From Siphonodentalium dalli (Eukaryota; Mollusca; Scaphopoda; Gadilida; Siphonodentaliidae): a stretch of 64,000 nucleotides of DNA. The DNA is taken from the NCBI GenBank assembly GCA_032622095.1, contig CP136062.1:4588001-4652000 (forward strand). The letters are read 5' to 3'. Below the pieces are notes generated by a model. It made no database searches and was not told the origin of the DNA. It saw nothing but the letters and a program-made list of their open reading frames with translations. Of the stretch, positions 23,321 through 35,019 are shown one piece after another (position 1 is the first letter of the stretch; each line of letters begins with the position of its first letter). A program made the translations under genes and the position numbers.

Positions 23321-24540
23321 GCAAAAAATATTAAAACACTTTTATTATAATAACAAAATTATTTAATTAAAAAAAAATGTCATTGACACTAATTTGTTTT
23401 AATTGTATATCATTAATTAGGTGTGATGTCCTGTTTTGAAAATAGGCAGATTTTATTTCAATAGTTGCATGTAATGCCGTTGTATGAAGGTAAAGATAAA
23501 CAACCTGCTGGCTGGATAAGTATTTATCCTATCTGTCAAATTGATTAATGGCTAAACCATTGTATCTCACAGTGAGAGGTCATTGTGTGAATAGGGACAG
23601 TTATGAGATTTAAAACGACTTACCCACCCCAAATACTTTAACCCCTTATTAAGACAAATTATATAATATGAGCTTTTGATTTTATGTTTAAGTACTGATA
23701 TATGTATTACTGTGATCATATCTTTGACCAATTATCAGTTATAGCTAATCGCTATCGCCAAGGTATGGGTTAAACATCTGTCGATCGTGATCGGCCTCTC
23801 GTTTTATATTTGGTTCAAATAGGGGCAGAAATATGATATTTACCCATATTTACCGTATGTGAACTGTTAACCTTGTGGGTTGATTTATGAGCTGGGTTTA
23901 GAACCACATAATTGGTGGGAGGGTTTCTGGGATTGACCCCCCTAATTTCGGTATTCAGTGTAAAATATGTTGTAACTACACCAACAAATGGCCACATTTA
24001 GAATATTTCTAACTTTATGAATTTGAAGTACCAGTTGTAAAATTATTCAATCATGTGAGATTGAAGCCACATGGACATCCATGTTGGTCGGTTGATAGAG
24101 GTTTATCGTTATTTCAGCTGCTATGCCATATCACAACATCAGTTTTACTGGTTGAATGACCACACTAACTGTTAATTGCCCCAACCCGCCAAACGGGCAC
24201 CCATGTTAGTCAGTTTTGGTTCGTTAATTAAGCTAGCTTATGTTCATATTATATACAGCATGTCGACGCAATGTATGTATTTTGGGCACGAATACATTTT
24301 AGGATAGTTTTGAATCGCGAAGTATCAAATAATCTCATTCGACGCAGAAGACCAGTAATGATGACGTGTTATGTTTGAATATAAAAGGTCAGCAGACCAC
24401 AGTGTCCCCCGAAAACGTGGCAAGTCGACGCTGCTTTGTTCAAGAAATAAAAAAATGTTGAAATGTTCTAAGTCGAAAGGGTTAATAATTCCGTAAGGAA
24501 ATAATTTTTCCGTCATCTATATACATGTTGCACATCTCCA
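23321..24540. other. Unassigned DNA
   Basis: No gene recognised. Short minus-strand frames at 23815-23997 and 24325-24516 are not supported. Confidence 0.25.
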
Positions 24541-25165
24541 ATATGTCGGTAACAATACTCTGAAGTTTCAAATATCTACGATCAAAACTGTTGGAGGAGT
24601 TGATTACACCATGAAGGTACCCTCATACAGAAAATTATAAAAAATGTTGTTCAAAGTCGAAAGGCCCATAACTCTGGGAAAAATCATTGGATCAAACTCA
24701 AGTTCGAACTTAACCTGTATTTTGATATGAACGACACACAAAAATAACAGAATTTCCAATTAAACAGTCCAAACTTGAGTTATCATCCGGAAACCAAAGA
24801 AAAAACAAGTAAATTGAATTTTCTAAGTCGAAAAGCCCATAAGTCTGAGAAAAATAATCGGATCAAACTCAAATTCGAACTTGACCTGTATTTTGATATC
24901 AATGACTCACAAAAAAACGGAATTTTCAATTGAACAGTCCAAACTTGACTTATCATCCGGAAACCAAAGAAAAAAGAAGAAAATTTAATGTTCTAAGTCG
25001 ATCCACATAAAAACGGTATTTTGCAATTAAAGGATCCAAACTTGAGATATCATCCGGAAACCGAAAAAGTGAGAAATTTTCTAAGTTAAAAAAAAGTTGA
25101 AATAAAATTTAAAAAAAATACATAAAAGAACATCGGATCAAACCCAGAATTGCAGAGCACCTGGG
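24541..25165 (+). repeat. Diverged tandem family, ~175-bp unit
   Basis: GTCGAAAGGCCCATAACTCT recurs in diverged form at 24655 and 24828. It is followed by GGATCAAACTCAAGTTCGAA, CTTGACCTGTATTTTGATAT, AACAGTCCAAACTTGA and TTATCATCCGGAAACC. The last unit decays into A-rich sequence near 25100. GACGGACG and CACGGACG words follow at 25225-25270. Confidence 0.7.
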
Positions 25166-25376
25166 TTCTTGGTTGAGACACCTACATACAATCAAATCGG
25201 ATTATCATTACTGGATTTATAACTCCGGACGGACGACTAGACGGATGCACGGACGTACGCACGGACGGACGCGGCTGATTACAATAGTCCTACGAAAATT
25301 TCGGGGGACAATAAGCACTATACATATGTTTGTTGTCGTGGGAGGGGTTGAAGTGAAGCTGGCTAACAAACATCTA

Positions 25377-25589
25377 CAGTAATGCCCAAAGTAATTGACC
25401 ACTTAACCAGTGCAGAATTATGGGTAATTTTTCAGGATTTAGTTGGAAATATGGCTTGTTGCCATTCATCGGAAAGCTCTCGCCCAGAGCTTTCCGATGA
25501 ATGGCAACAAGCCATATTTCCGACTAAATCCTGACAAATTACGCATAATTCTGATGTGGTTAAGTGGTCAATTACTTTGGGAATTACTG
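25377..25589. mobile_element. Fully palindromic mariner-like MITE, copy 1
   Basis: 213 bp, flanked by TA on both sides (25375-25376 and 25590-25591). It begins CAGTAATGCCCAAAGTAATT and ends with the complement. The two halves (about 106 nt each) are near-perfect complements with almost no loop, so the whole element can form one hairpin. CAGT termini plus TA duplication are the signature of the Tc1/mariner group. A second copy lies at 50981-51193. Confidence 0.92.
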
Positions 25590-25591
25590 TA

Positions 25592-26918
25592 CATTGTGCT
25601 TCTATCACATTAAAACATAACACATCATCATAATAGAGTTACCGTTCTTCTGCTGCACTATGCAGATGTTTGATATTGTGGGCGGGTTTTTTTAGTAGTT
25701 AGCTGACTAGCTTTCACTTCAAAAACCCGTCCACTATAGGGTACAATCAACTAAATATTTCCCATAGGCGACAGTGTTAGGGTTAAGCCATCCCCACGAT
25801 TCATTACCCTACTGAGCCAAACTTTAAATATTGTTGCGTGTAGAACTCCACGTCGGACATAAGTTGTCAAAAAAAAAATGGTGCCTCACCATACTTATTC
25901 CTGGAAATAAATTGGCATTTCCACAACTACCCCCTTTTGTGCACAAAATTTCAATATAGAAAAATACCCCCACCCCTACCAAATGTGGCGACCAATGTAG
26001 CCGCTTGACGAACAATCCCACACAAATGACCGAGGAATTAACATAGCCTATGAATTTCTTTTTTCTTTCACATTAAACAACCGAAGATATTATACACCAT
26101 TCAGCTGCCGGTATTTTTTTATGCTGACTCGAGTTTCCCCACACAAATGCCAAGGGGCATAATTTCAAGTATTTCGTTGCTTATAACCAATAACAAACAT
26201 CTGCACAGTGCAGCAGAGGAGCAGTAACACTATTATAATGACGTGTTATGTTTTTATTTTCTTCAGTTACATTAGTAAATCGCCATTTTGTTTTGGTTGC
26301 TATACAAAACCAAATGCGATGTTGCAGTAATTGATTCTTTATATATGTCCCAGCTCGTATATAATATCCTCTCTTTCTCTCCTCTCTCACTCAGCTCTCT
26401 CCTATCATTTCTCTCTCCTCAAATGTATGTCAATAAGTTGGTATACTCACCACCAAACCACCTCGACATGGTTTTGCGCCGATTTTCACTAAACGTTGAA
26501 TCTGATCCACGAACGATAAAGAGACAAGTTATATGCATTCGGGGAAACACAAGGAACCTAAATCAAACTTTTAAAACATTCATGCTTTGTGCCGCTGAAG
26601 TAACATTGATAGACGGTGACATATAAATAACATTGCATGATATTGTGATATGTCTCACTATTTGTATTTCGTATTTTCAGTGGGCAAATTATTTCATTGA
26701 ACAAACTTATCCCCAATAAACCAGCCTTTCCCAATACATGTCGAAGTATAATCCCGTGTACAATGTGCAGATCATTAATAACAAACACCATTGTCAAATA
26801 TATCCGCATGATTTAATATTGCGACATTAATTACAGTCTTATTCAATTCAACCGCACATGTATATATAGTTACTCTAAGCACGCAAGTCGAGTTCAATCA
26901 TGCCTCTAGCATTGTTTG

Positions 26919-26922
<4 letters not shown>
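25592..26922. other. Unassigned DNA
   Basis: No gene recognised. A CT-rich stretch at 26370-26420 and frames up to 112 codons (26288-26626) are low-complexity or unsupported. Confidence 0.25.

Positions 26923-26967
<45 letters not shown>
26923..26967. repeat. (TA)n microsatellite
   Basis: About 22 uninterrupted TA dinucleotides. Confidence 0.95.
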
Positions 26968-26972
<5 letters not shown>

Positions 26973-27060
26973 CTGCTGTTAAATCTGTTGATCCATGTGC
27001 ACATTAAAATGACTAATTCCCCGTCTATGATCTGTCTTCTTGAAAATCTACAACCCATCA

Positions 27061-27290
27061 GTGACATATAATCTAGACTAGGGAGTATCATCAGTGGCAT
27101 ATAAACTAGACTAGTGAGTATCATCGGTGACATATAAACTAGACTAGGGAGTATCATCAGTGACATATAAACTCGACTGGGGAGTATCATCAGTGACATA
27201 TAAACTAGACTAGGGAGTACCATCAGTGACATATAAACTAGACTAGGGAGTATCATCAGTTACATATAAACTAGACTAGGGAGTATCATC
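27061..27290. repeat. 33-bp minisatellite
   Basis: Seven units of GTGACATATAAACTAGACTA plus GGGAGTATCATCA, starting at 27061 and 27094 and so on, with a few substitutions per unit. The minus strand is open through the array because 33 is a multiple of three; this is not evidence of a protein. Confidence 0.93.
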
Positions 27291-28339
27291 TTGTTAACAA
27301 AATTCGTTTTATTTAATGTAAGGTGTATATATAGCTGCGGGTGAAGTGGAGTGAACAGTTTACTTTCCTTCAGATATATAGTTCAAATATAAATATGACC
27401 CTAACAGCAACATCGACCGGACAAGACATAACAACCGCTAACCCCATTACCAATATAACAATTAAACTCAACATGATTAGTATTGATTACCCTTCAAAAC
27501 GATAACGTCATGCATCAGTTTACGGCCAATTTGTTAACCACCGCACACACAAAATGGTTAAAAAACACGGAAAAAATATGAGTTTTATGTACGGTTATAG
27601 TTTGTGAATATACATGTGTATAGAATAAAGGGGCTACCAGCATCTCGCCAATATATTATATGAAATAAATCGATGGAATATTCAACACCAAACGATGTAG
27701 AAAATAGAAGTGTTAATATATGGAAACGAGGATCAGGCAATATGAAGTCTTCACCTCTTTGTCTACGGAAGGGTTGGAAATATTGGTTTTAGGAATAAGA
27801 TAAGATACGAATAAAATAGTGTTAGGGATAGCAGGAGGCAGAGAGAGAAAAGAGAGTGTGAGAAGGAGACACTATAGCAGACGAGTGGGGGACAGTGTCT
27901 TTTCGATGGCACGTCTTGTACTAAACGAGTTATTTTATACACAAGTAAAATACTAGGTTTCGTGAAAATTGGAATGGAACACTGAATATATACACAATCA
28001 AAGGCCAATGCACCTATAACTTTATGACACTTTTCAATATGTCATATTGGGGAAAAATAGAGTTGAGAATGCACGACGAGCAGACACCGTGACCTGTATA
28101 CATTACAAAGAACTCGTGATGGCCATGTTCACTATCCTATAGTAGTATGATATCGCTATATATGCAAAATGTTATTGTAAAAGTTACAGCAATACGTTTA
28201 TACATGTCGACTACACATGTGCCATTTTGGTATGTTGTCGTAAATAGAAGGTACACCGATGACACACAAAGCAATTGTTGCTAGCCAACATACTATACGC
28301 TGCATACCCCATGACCGGAAGTAAGTGCTCGAAACTTCT
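27291..28339. other. Unassigned DNA
   Basis: No gene or clear repeat. The frame at 27763-28008 (minus) is a low-complexity leucine/serine-rich translation of a purine-rich strand. Confidence 0.25.
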
Positions 28340-29093
28340 GCATATGGATAAATCATAAAGTATGATGACGTGCGTAGAAATGATTGAAATCGGTCTTGTT
28401 GCATGCATGGGTAAATCATAGGGTATTATGACGTGCGTGGAAATGATTGAAATCGGCCTTGTTGCATGCATGGGTAAATTATAGTGTATTATGACGTGCG
28501 TGGAAACTATTGAAATCGGCCTTGTTGCATGCATGGGTAAATTATAGTGTATTATGACGTGCGTAGAAATGATTGAAATCGGCCTTGTTGCATGCATGGG
28601 TAAATTATAGTGTATTATGACGTGCCTGGAAATGATTGAAATCGGCCTTGTTGCATGCATGGGTAAATCATAGGGTATTATGGCGTGCGTGGAAATGATT
28701 GAAATCGGTCTTGTTGCATGCATGGGTAAATCATAGTGTATTATGACGTGATTGGAAATGATTGAAATCGGCCTTGTTGCATGCATGGGTAAATCATAGG
28801 GTATTATGACGTGCGTGGAAATGATTGAAATCGGTCTTGTTGCATGCATGGGTAAATCATAAAGTATTACGACGTGATTGGAAATGATTGAAATCGGCCT
28901 TGTTGCATGCATGGGTAAATCATAAAGTATTATGACGTGCGTGAAAACTATTGAAATCGGCCTTGTTGCATGCATGGGTAAATCATAAAGTATTATGACG
29001 TGCGTGAAAACTATTGAAATCGGCCTTGTTGCATGCATGGGTAAATCATAAAGTATTATGACGTGCGTGGAAACTATTGAAATCGGTCTTGTT
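28340..29093. repeat. 63-bp minisatellite
   Basis: Twelve units, each GCATGCATGGGTAAATCATA, then a GTATTATGACGTGCGTGGAA-type middle and TGATTGAAATCGGCCTTGTT. The first unit is 2 bp short. Variation is concentrated at a few positions (CATAGGG, TATAGTG or CATAAAG after AAAT; GCGTGG, GATTGG or GCCTGG in the middle). The unit is a multiple of three without a minus-strand stop, which yields a 275-codon open frame (28211-29038) of a 21-residue repeat containing HATRPISIIS. I treat that frame as a by-product. Confidence 0.95.
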
Positions 29094-29309
29094 CAAATTG
29101 GAATACACACACCTTGATAGGATTGCTGTGGCATATTTCAAAATAAACTAATCTATCAACCATTAGATAACTATCCACAATCCTTCTTTAGATTTGTAGA
29201 GTTTATTTGTGTACTAACCTTTCATCCATTTTCTATAAAATATAGTCATCCTATCAGGAAAAACACCCTGAAATGAACGACGTCACAGTCAGTTTAATCC
29301 AAGACTAAG

Positions 29310-29775
29310 TAATGTGCCTGTAATTTGCAGAAGCGGTCCCCAGAGGGTGAATTAAGTGACGCTATCCGCACAGCGGGCTAGTATCACTAAATTCACCCTC
29401 TGGTGGTCTCATTCTTGTTATGCCTCCTCTTCTCTGGAAAGTTTCTTTATTATCAAAATTCTATAAAAACATCTTCACATAGATGTTATTTCTTTTTTAG
29501 TTTAGTTTCCCTATATCCGCAAATTGGCAGACGACACATTGCATAACGGTAATCGAAGTTCCCAATGGGCGTACATCACAATATTCACCATTTTGGAAAC
29601 TTCAATCTGAGTCTATGTCTCCCATGGCAGATGAGTCTCAAGCAGAATTACTCACCAGAGGGTGAATTTGGTTATGCTAGCCCGCTATATATGCGGGATA
29701 GCGTCAGCCCAGGATAGGGTCACTAAATTCACCATCTGCATGGGGACCCCATTCTGCAAATGACAGGCACAATAA
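29310..29775. mobile_element. Hairpin-ended element (family E)
   Basis: The left end TGTGCCTGTAATTTGCAGAA is mirrored by the right end CTGCAAATGACAGGCACA. Each terminus includes a hairpin: 29339-29403 and 29650-29750, with AGAGGGTGAATT and AATTCACCCTCT arms. The right hairpin carries an extra CAGCCCAGGATAGGGT segment. The core holds CTATATCCGCAAATTGGCAG and CCCAATGGGCGTACATCAC as in the 6-kb and 36.7-kb copies. Confidence 0.8.
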
Positions 29776-30565
29776 ACACAGGCGTTGTTTAACCAGGCAC
29801 AATTATTATGACCTCCACATTTAGTAGTCATTTACTTTTGTCGCAGAAAAAAGGTTAAGGCATTTGATTATTGTTGATTCAGTTCCCGAGCACAGGGGTG
29901 CTGAATCGACAAAGAAAACACCAAACAATAGGTTTATAATTGCCATCGAATCGATTATATAAAGGAATGGAGTCTCAATAAGACTAAATAAAAATGTAAC
30001 TGCGTTTAATGTAACCTGAACGCCCCTCCAAAAACGTGGCGCCTCCTCACGATTTTACTATTTGTTTTCAAATTTTCCTCTTCTCCCAACTTGACTGTAT
30101 TCGTCCAGTTTCTATTAGTTTCAGTTGCTGATTTAAATTAAATCTGAGCCATTAGCCTTATTAACATTCACAATCATGCTAACAAAACACACCAAACTGG
30201 GGTTAGTGGCCTAAAAAAAACATCCAAAAACGTGATACCTCAAAAATAGGCAACTTTAATTCAAACTAAAACGAAGTATTTTAGACTTATGAGCCATGGG
30301 TATGGCTGGGATATGTTTATTTATCAATCCGACCAGACGCTCCTAAATTTCTACTTCTTTGGCTTCGGGGGTCAAAAATATTTGAGTCGAGTCGAGGAAC
30401 CCACCCATGATGATAAGCCCCCCAGTTGACGGCAAATCAGGAACGATAACTCTATCCGAAGTACACGACCTACATTCTCTGCAGTACTCCTGTTGGTGTT
30501 AGTCTAGACAGTTTGACCTATATTCTCCGCCCACGCGTCGGTTTATTTGTATACCGGTTGGGCAT
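29776..30565. other. Unassigned DNA
   Basis: No recognised gene or repeat. Confidence 0.25.
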
Positions 30566-30695
30566 GTCCAAAAAATTTCAAAAACATCAAAAATTTCAAA
30601 AATTTCAAACAATTCAAAAACTTCAAAAAATTCAAAAACTTAACAAATTTCACAAATTTCAAAAAACTTCAAAAATTAAACAAAATTCAGGATTT
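30566..30695 (+). repeat. Low-complexity (TTCAAAAA)n tract
   Basis: A run of 8-9-bp words such as TTTCAAAAA and TTCAAAAAC. It produces the lysine/glutamine-rich open frame at 30513-30845, which is not a gene. Confidence 0.85.
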
Positions 30696-30702
30696 AGTCA
30701 AA

Positions 30703-30801
30703 AACAGTTTAATGGAATTTTGAAAATAGTTTTAGAACGTACCCCACAAAAACAAGATTTTATTTTATGCCTAACATTTTTGGAAATTCCATTAAACTGT
30801 T
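30703..30801. repeat. Short inverted repeat
   Basis: AACAGTTTAATGGAATTT (30703-30720) is an exact complement of 30784-30801, with 63 nt between. Possible small foldback element; no target duplication is resolved. Confidence 0.6.
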
Positions 30802-30898
30802 CCAGGACCCAGCGTCGCCGCGCCAATTTTTTACCTATACAATAGATTGTGCATATTGAAATCACTCATAATTGCATTGACATTTGTATCAACAACAA

Positions 30899-30966
30899 CA
30901 GCCGCCGCCGCCGCCGCCGCCGCCGCCGCGTCGGCGTATGCCGCTCTCAACCCCCCCCCCCCCCCC
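30899..30966. repeat. (GCC)n tract followed by a C-run
   Basis: About ten GCC/CGC triplets at 30900-30930, then CGTCGGCGTATGCCGCTC and a C-run of about 18 at 30948-30966. It generates proline/arginine- and alanine-rich frames that are not supported as genes. Confidence 0.9.
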
Positions 30967-31790
30967 TCCCTCTCCGCGCGAGCGCCAATTTTACCAAAGA
31001 ACAATGTCGGCACATTTAACATCTAAAATTAGAAATGAAACGTGTCGGAACACGTTAATATCATGCATTTTGATTGGTTAGCTGGCTCAACATAATAATG
31101 GGACTGCTGATATTTTATGTCTGACGTAGAAGGGAACAAAAATAATAATGGATACACAGCTCAAGAAATTGAACAGTATGGAAGTTGGCGCAGTTACGAA
31201 ATATTTGATGAAAGTTATGTCAGGCATATCATTCTGAGAAACGGCTTTCATTACCCACCCCCATTTTGACCAAAATGTTCAATAGTTGGAAATGTCATGA
31301 CTGACACAAAATTGGCTGTAAATTTCATACCAAATTTTAGTAGTTTGAGTATAATTTAACCCCCTCCCCACCCAAGATTTATATTTAGCGTGAAATGTTT
31401 TAGACCATGCAATAGGTCCATGTTGTGTCGGTCAATCAATAGTTCCCACCTTGGATCAAATTTGTGGAGTACAGTGGCAATTATAGTGGGATTGATAGAA
31501 ATACCAATTATAAAATTCCAACCCGGGGGGTGGGGGATGTTCAAATGGAATTTCTCGGACTTGGACGGACATTTTTGTCTGCTTCAATATGGGGGCCGGA
31601 TAACTATAGTGTAATTTAAACTAATTTAGACAAAACGCTCTGAAAAGTTTGGCTATACCATATCTGTATTACGTCACGAAAACATTTGGCGGGAAACTGT
31701 AATTCCGTCACGCCAAAATTTGTAATTCCGTCACGCTAGGTGTGACGGTTTTCTCAGGTGGTATTAATCATTGAAAGTCGGATATATATA
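30967..31790. other. Unassigned DNA
   Basis: No gene. A pair of GTAATTCCGTCACGC words lies at 31700-31740. Confidence 0.25.
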
Positions 31791-31930
31791 GGTTATCACC
31801 ACCATGTGTGTTTCTGAGATCCGTATTCAAGTCGAGCTGCCTTCTCTGGGCAGTCTATCGACGAGTCCGTAGGACGAGTCGATAGACAGCCCAGAGAAGG
31901 CAGCGAGAAACACACAGGGTGATGATAACC
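31791..31930. repeat. Foldback with a hammerhead-like centre
   Basis: GGTTATCACCACCATGTGTG at the left pairs with the complement of CACACAGGGTGATGATAACC at the right, and GCTGCCTTCTCTGGGC pairs further in. The left arm carries about 19 extra nt (31816-31834). At the apex, GTCTATCGAC and GTCGATAGAC bracket GAGTCCGTAGGAC. GACGAGTCC-GTA-GGACGA resembles stem II of a hammerhead ribozyme, but the conserved CUGA is UCGA and the conserved GAAA is GAGU, so activity is not expected as written. Confidence 0.7.
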
Positions 31931-32851
31931 AATTTATCTTACAATTCGTCCCATAAAATGCAATAAAACTCAATTTAAAACAGGAACTATTTTATTACGC
32001 GCAACACACAACGTACACAATATTCTCAGCACGCGACGTTGTGATAAGTCAAATTCTGAGAAATTCACGTCACTATTCAAATTCACTTTGGTTGGAATCA
32101 GATTCAATGAAGAGGCGACGATATTTTCGTTTCATATGTTCGACATAATTGTCAATTTTAACAGGATAATTGTATTATTTTATGGTGCAATCTCTATGGA
32201 TAGTGATAGTGTTGGCGAGAGGCATTGCCGGAGATGACTGTCCATTCAGAGTTTTGGTGAATTTTGAACTTTCCGACACTTCGACAATCGAGTTCTGACT
32301 CGCACTAAAATAACCCATTAAACTTCATTTAGAGGAAATGCACTAAATCACGGACTTTTCGTAAGTATTGTGTTTTATATCCTTAACATATAAGATAAAA
32401 TTAATTTGATTTTCCATTCTGTATTTTATCGAATAAAAAATGCGTTCAGTAGCTTTTGATCAAGACCGTACTGAATTACGGGGAATTCCCTACTTCGCTA
32501 AAATAGAAATTGTCAAAATAGTCCGTATTCGTGCGCGCTGTTAACAATGTGTAAACTTCGTTACTTTTTCGATTTCAAAACATTTTTGGGTGGTTATTTT
32601 GAGCTTTTTGGGCCCTGTCTCCACATTTTGTCAACTTTATTGAACTAATTATTGATTATTTTACATTCGTAGCACACGAGTATATTATTTTACGACTTTT
32701 AGTTGGTTATTTAGACGTTTTGTTTTGAAAACAAGCCAGTTGTCGAAACGCACGTGCACCAGCTGTTGCCATCGAAGATATCATTGTTGCCATCCAGGAT
32801 ACAAGATCGGAAACCGCCTAGGCGTTTTAGCGTGTACTTGATGAAATATAG
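31931..32851. other. Unassigned DNA upstream of the reverse transcriptase fragment
   Basis: No endonuclease domain or other retrotransposon part could be read in the three forward frames. No other feature is recognised. Confidence 0.3.
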
Positions 32852-33355
32852 CTATATTGTAAGATAAATATCATTAGACAAGGATGTATTATTTCTCCCA
32901 CAATTTTCAAAATATTTATTGATGACATTAGCGCCGAATTTGATGATTCGTGCAAACCGGTTAAAGTTGGCGAAAAATCTCTAAGTCATATGCTATTTGC
33001 AGATGATCTGGTTATGCTATCTGAAACTGCTGAAGGTATGCAAAGATGTTTGAATAAATTGGAGAATTACAGCATAAGGAACAAAGTAGAAGTGAATCTT
33101 CAGAAAACTAAATGCCTAATATTCAGGAAACGAGCAACACAAAAAGTAACTGCCTTTAAATTAAGCAACACTCCGTTGGAAACAGTTAATGAATATACCT
33201 ATCTTGGTATTAAATTTTGTGGGAATGGAAAATTTTGGGAATTTGTTTTTAATGCATTATATATGCTTGAAATTTGTGCCCACCCAGCTTTCTGTGAGGA
33301 ATTTTTAAGGCCTTGTGTATCAAGTTTGCGCAAACACCAGAAAACAACAAACTAA
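32852..33355 (+). pseudogene. Non-LTR-type reverse transcriptase fragment
   Basis: The frame is open from just after a TAG at 32849-32851 and encodes 167 residues. It shows, in order, a RQGCIISPTIF segment (RT motif 4, residues ~9-19), FIDDIS, then LFADDLVMLSE (catalytic F-A-D-D box, residues ~49-59), a helix ending NKLENY, VNLQKTKCLIF (motif 6, K-T-K) and YTYLGIKF (motif 7). This is the palm half of an RT of the LINE/non-LTR kind, which would copy element RNA into DNA at a nick. Motifs 1-3 are missing upstream. Homology appears to end after GNGKF (about 33230), where unrelated sequence carries the frame to its stop. There is no endonuclease, 3' tail or target duplication. A dead 5'- and 3'-truncated copy is the natural reading. 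Confidence 0.85.
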
Positions 33356-34624
33356 AGTTGTGAATATACGATAGTAGTTTCGTACCCGTGGCATATGGAA
33401 GTTACTAAAAAAATGGATGTCAATTATTGTAGAGCAATTTAAAAATATTGGTTAAAGTCACGGAAGTCGTGGATTTCATGTGGTGAGTGGAGCGGTTCTT
33501 TTGAAGTTGTGTACTTACATGACATAGTTGGCTTTTAAGTCTATAATTCGGATTCATTTCAGAAGAGACGAATGCAGTCATACAGTACTTAAAAAGTCAA
33601 AATAATACTGGCAGGCGAGGCGATCTGGATTATACTGGAAGCAGAAATCATGAGTCATCAAAACTCCAAATAAAAGTCCAAAACGTGTACACACGGGAAT
33701 TCCAAGGAACCAGGAATGACGTCAAAATACCGTGACGTTATTTTATGGCAAGCCGTGTGTGTTTGCGCTAGAAACTCTTGCATATAATTATAGCAACCAC
33801 AACGCGCCGCAGGCGCGTTGTTGCTTTTCATGTTTAGGCGTGAACGACGTCATTAATTTTTACAATACCATGAAACAGAATTTCGACGCGATGAAAATCC
33901 GGACAAGAAAAATGGGTTAAAAATCACGTGACTTCCGCTCCGCTTTTGCGAAGCATTGTGGGAAAATTGATCCAGAGGTCACAGGTCGAAGAGTTCAGAA
34001 TGCCGCTGATACGTTGTTCATTGATTTGTTAGGCGAGTTGAACAACTCAATTCTCAACTGTCCCTACTAAATGACCGGCATCATTATAGTGTGATTTAAC
34101 AACAGTGATTTTTCAAACAACACCACGATGAATCAATTTGGAGTTATACATCGCAATTTTTCGACAGTGGGCAGTGTCAAAGTAAAAGTTGAAAGCGCAT
34201 TTCATTTTCTACCTCACCCACGAACCAGTTTCGTTAACACCGAGGACAACATCAAGCAAATTATTACAGTACCATGGACCTTAAATCAACGATAGAGTGA
34301 TAACAGAACACAACAATTTCGCCAACATTTCAACAACTTGAACTTGAAGATGATCATTTTATTGAATATTCATATTGGCGTTGACCTGTTGACTGAGTGT
34401 TGTTGACATTGTGAATGTCACAACTCACATTCAATGTGTGATTTGTTCTCTGGATTAAAACAAGACTCCAGCTTAAACTAACAGCCGAATGGTAAGTGCA
34501 TAGCCATAGACTACACTGTATGCAGTATGCATCAAATTCAATCCTTCATGCATGATGTAGTGAACGTTCAGTCTCGGACCAATCTCGTTCAGACCAATCT
34601 CAATACAGTTGTATCTTTTTAGTA
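33356..34624. other. Unassigned DNA
   Basis: No gene. A CRE-like TGACGTCA lies at 33718-33725 and a short palindrome CAACGCGCC...GGCGCGTTG at 33799-33820. GCATTGTGGGAAA near 33951 resembles vertebrate ZNF143-type promoter motifs. None is tied to a transcript here. Confidence 0.25.
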
Positions 34625-34941
34625 CCCTGCTGGACAAAACAACTGTCCATTTAACTGCGGTGTGGTTAGCATTGCCACCGCTGCCGAAATGCAACTACAC
34701 CGCGGCTCCACCAGCTAACTACTGTTGGGCCGTGGTGTACTTTCATTAAAATTAAACCGAAAAAAGACGACACAAACCAGAAATCTAACCACGGCGTACA
34801 TGTCATTCGGCCATGAGGGTACTAGTAGTTGCTGTTCGGCCCCAGTGAATTTGCCGTTAACTGCAGTTACAAACCCTTGACAACGCGGCCGAACGGCAAA
34901 TACACCACGGTACCATTGGACACTTGCTTTGTCCAGCGGGG
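34625..34941. mobile_element. TA-flanked MITE (family M), copy 3
   Basis: Begins CCCTGCTGGACAAAACAACT and ends TTGCTTTGTCCAGCGGGG, flanked by TA at 34623-34624 and 34942-34943. The interior carries the GCGGCCGAACGGC and CCGCGG words of the family. Frames crossing it on both strands are artefacts of its inverted structure. Confidence 0.85.
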
Positions 34942-35019
34942 TATGCTTGGGGCCCCGGAACGCATAGCAGTGACTTGGCTGTTGGTACAAAAGTTTGCTG
35001 GAATGTGCATACTACAGTA

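Noticed and set aside
28211-29038. 275-codon open frame on the minus strand
   Set aside because: It is the translation of a 63-bp minisatellite with a stop-free frame. There is no start context, no non-repetitive domain and no sign of codon-level constraint.
30513-30845. 110-codon lysine/glutamine-rich frame
   Set aside because: Low-complexity translation of a TTCAAAAA tract.
33700-33990. CRE-like TGACGTCA and a GCATTGTGGGAAA word as a promoter
   Set aside because: No associated first exon or transcript can be read nearby, and single motif hits occur by chance.
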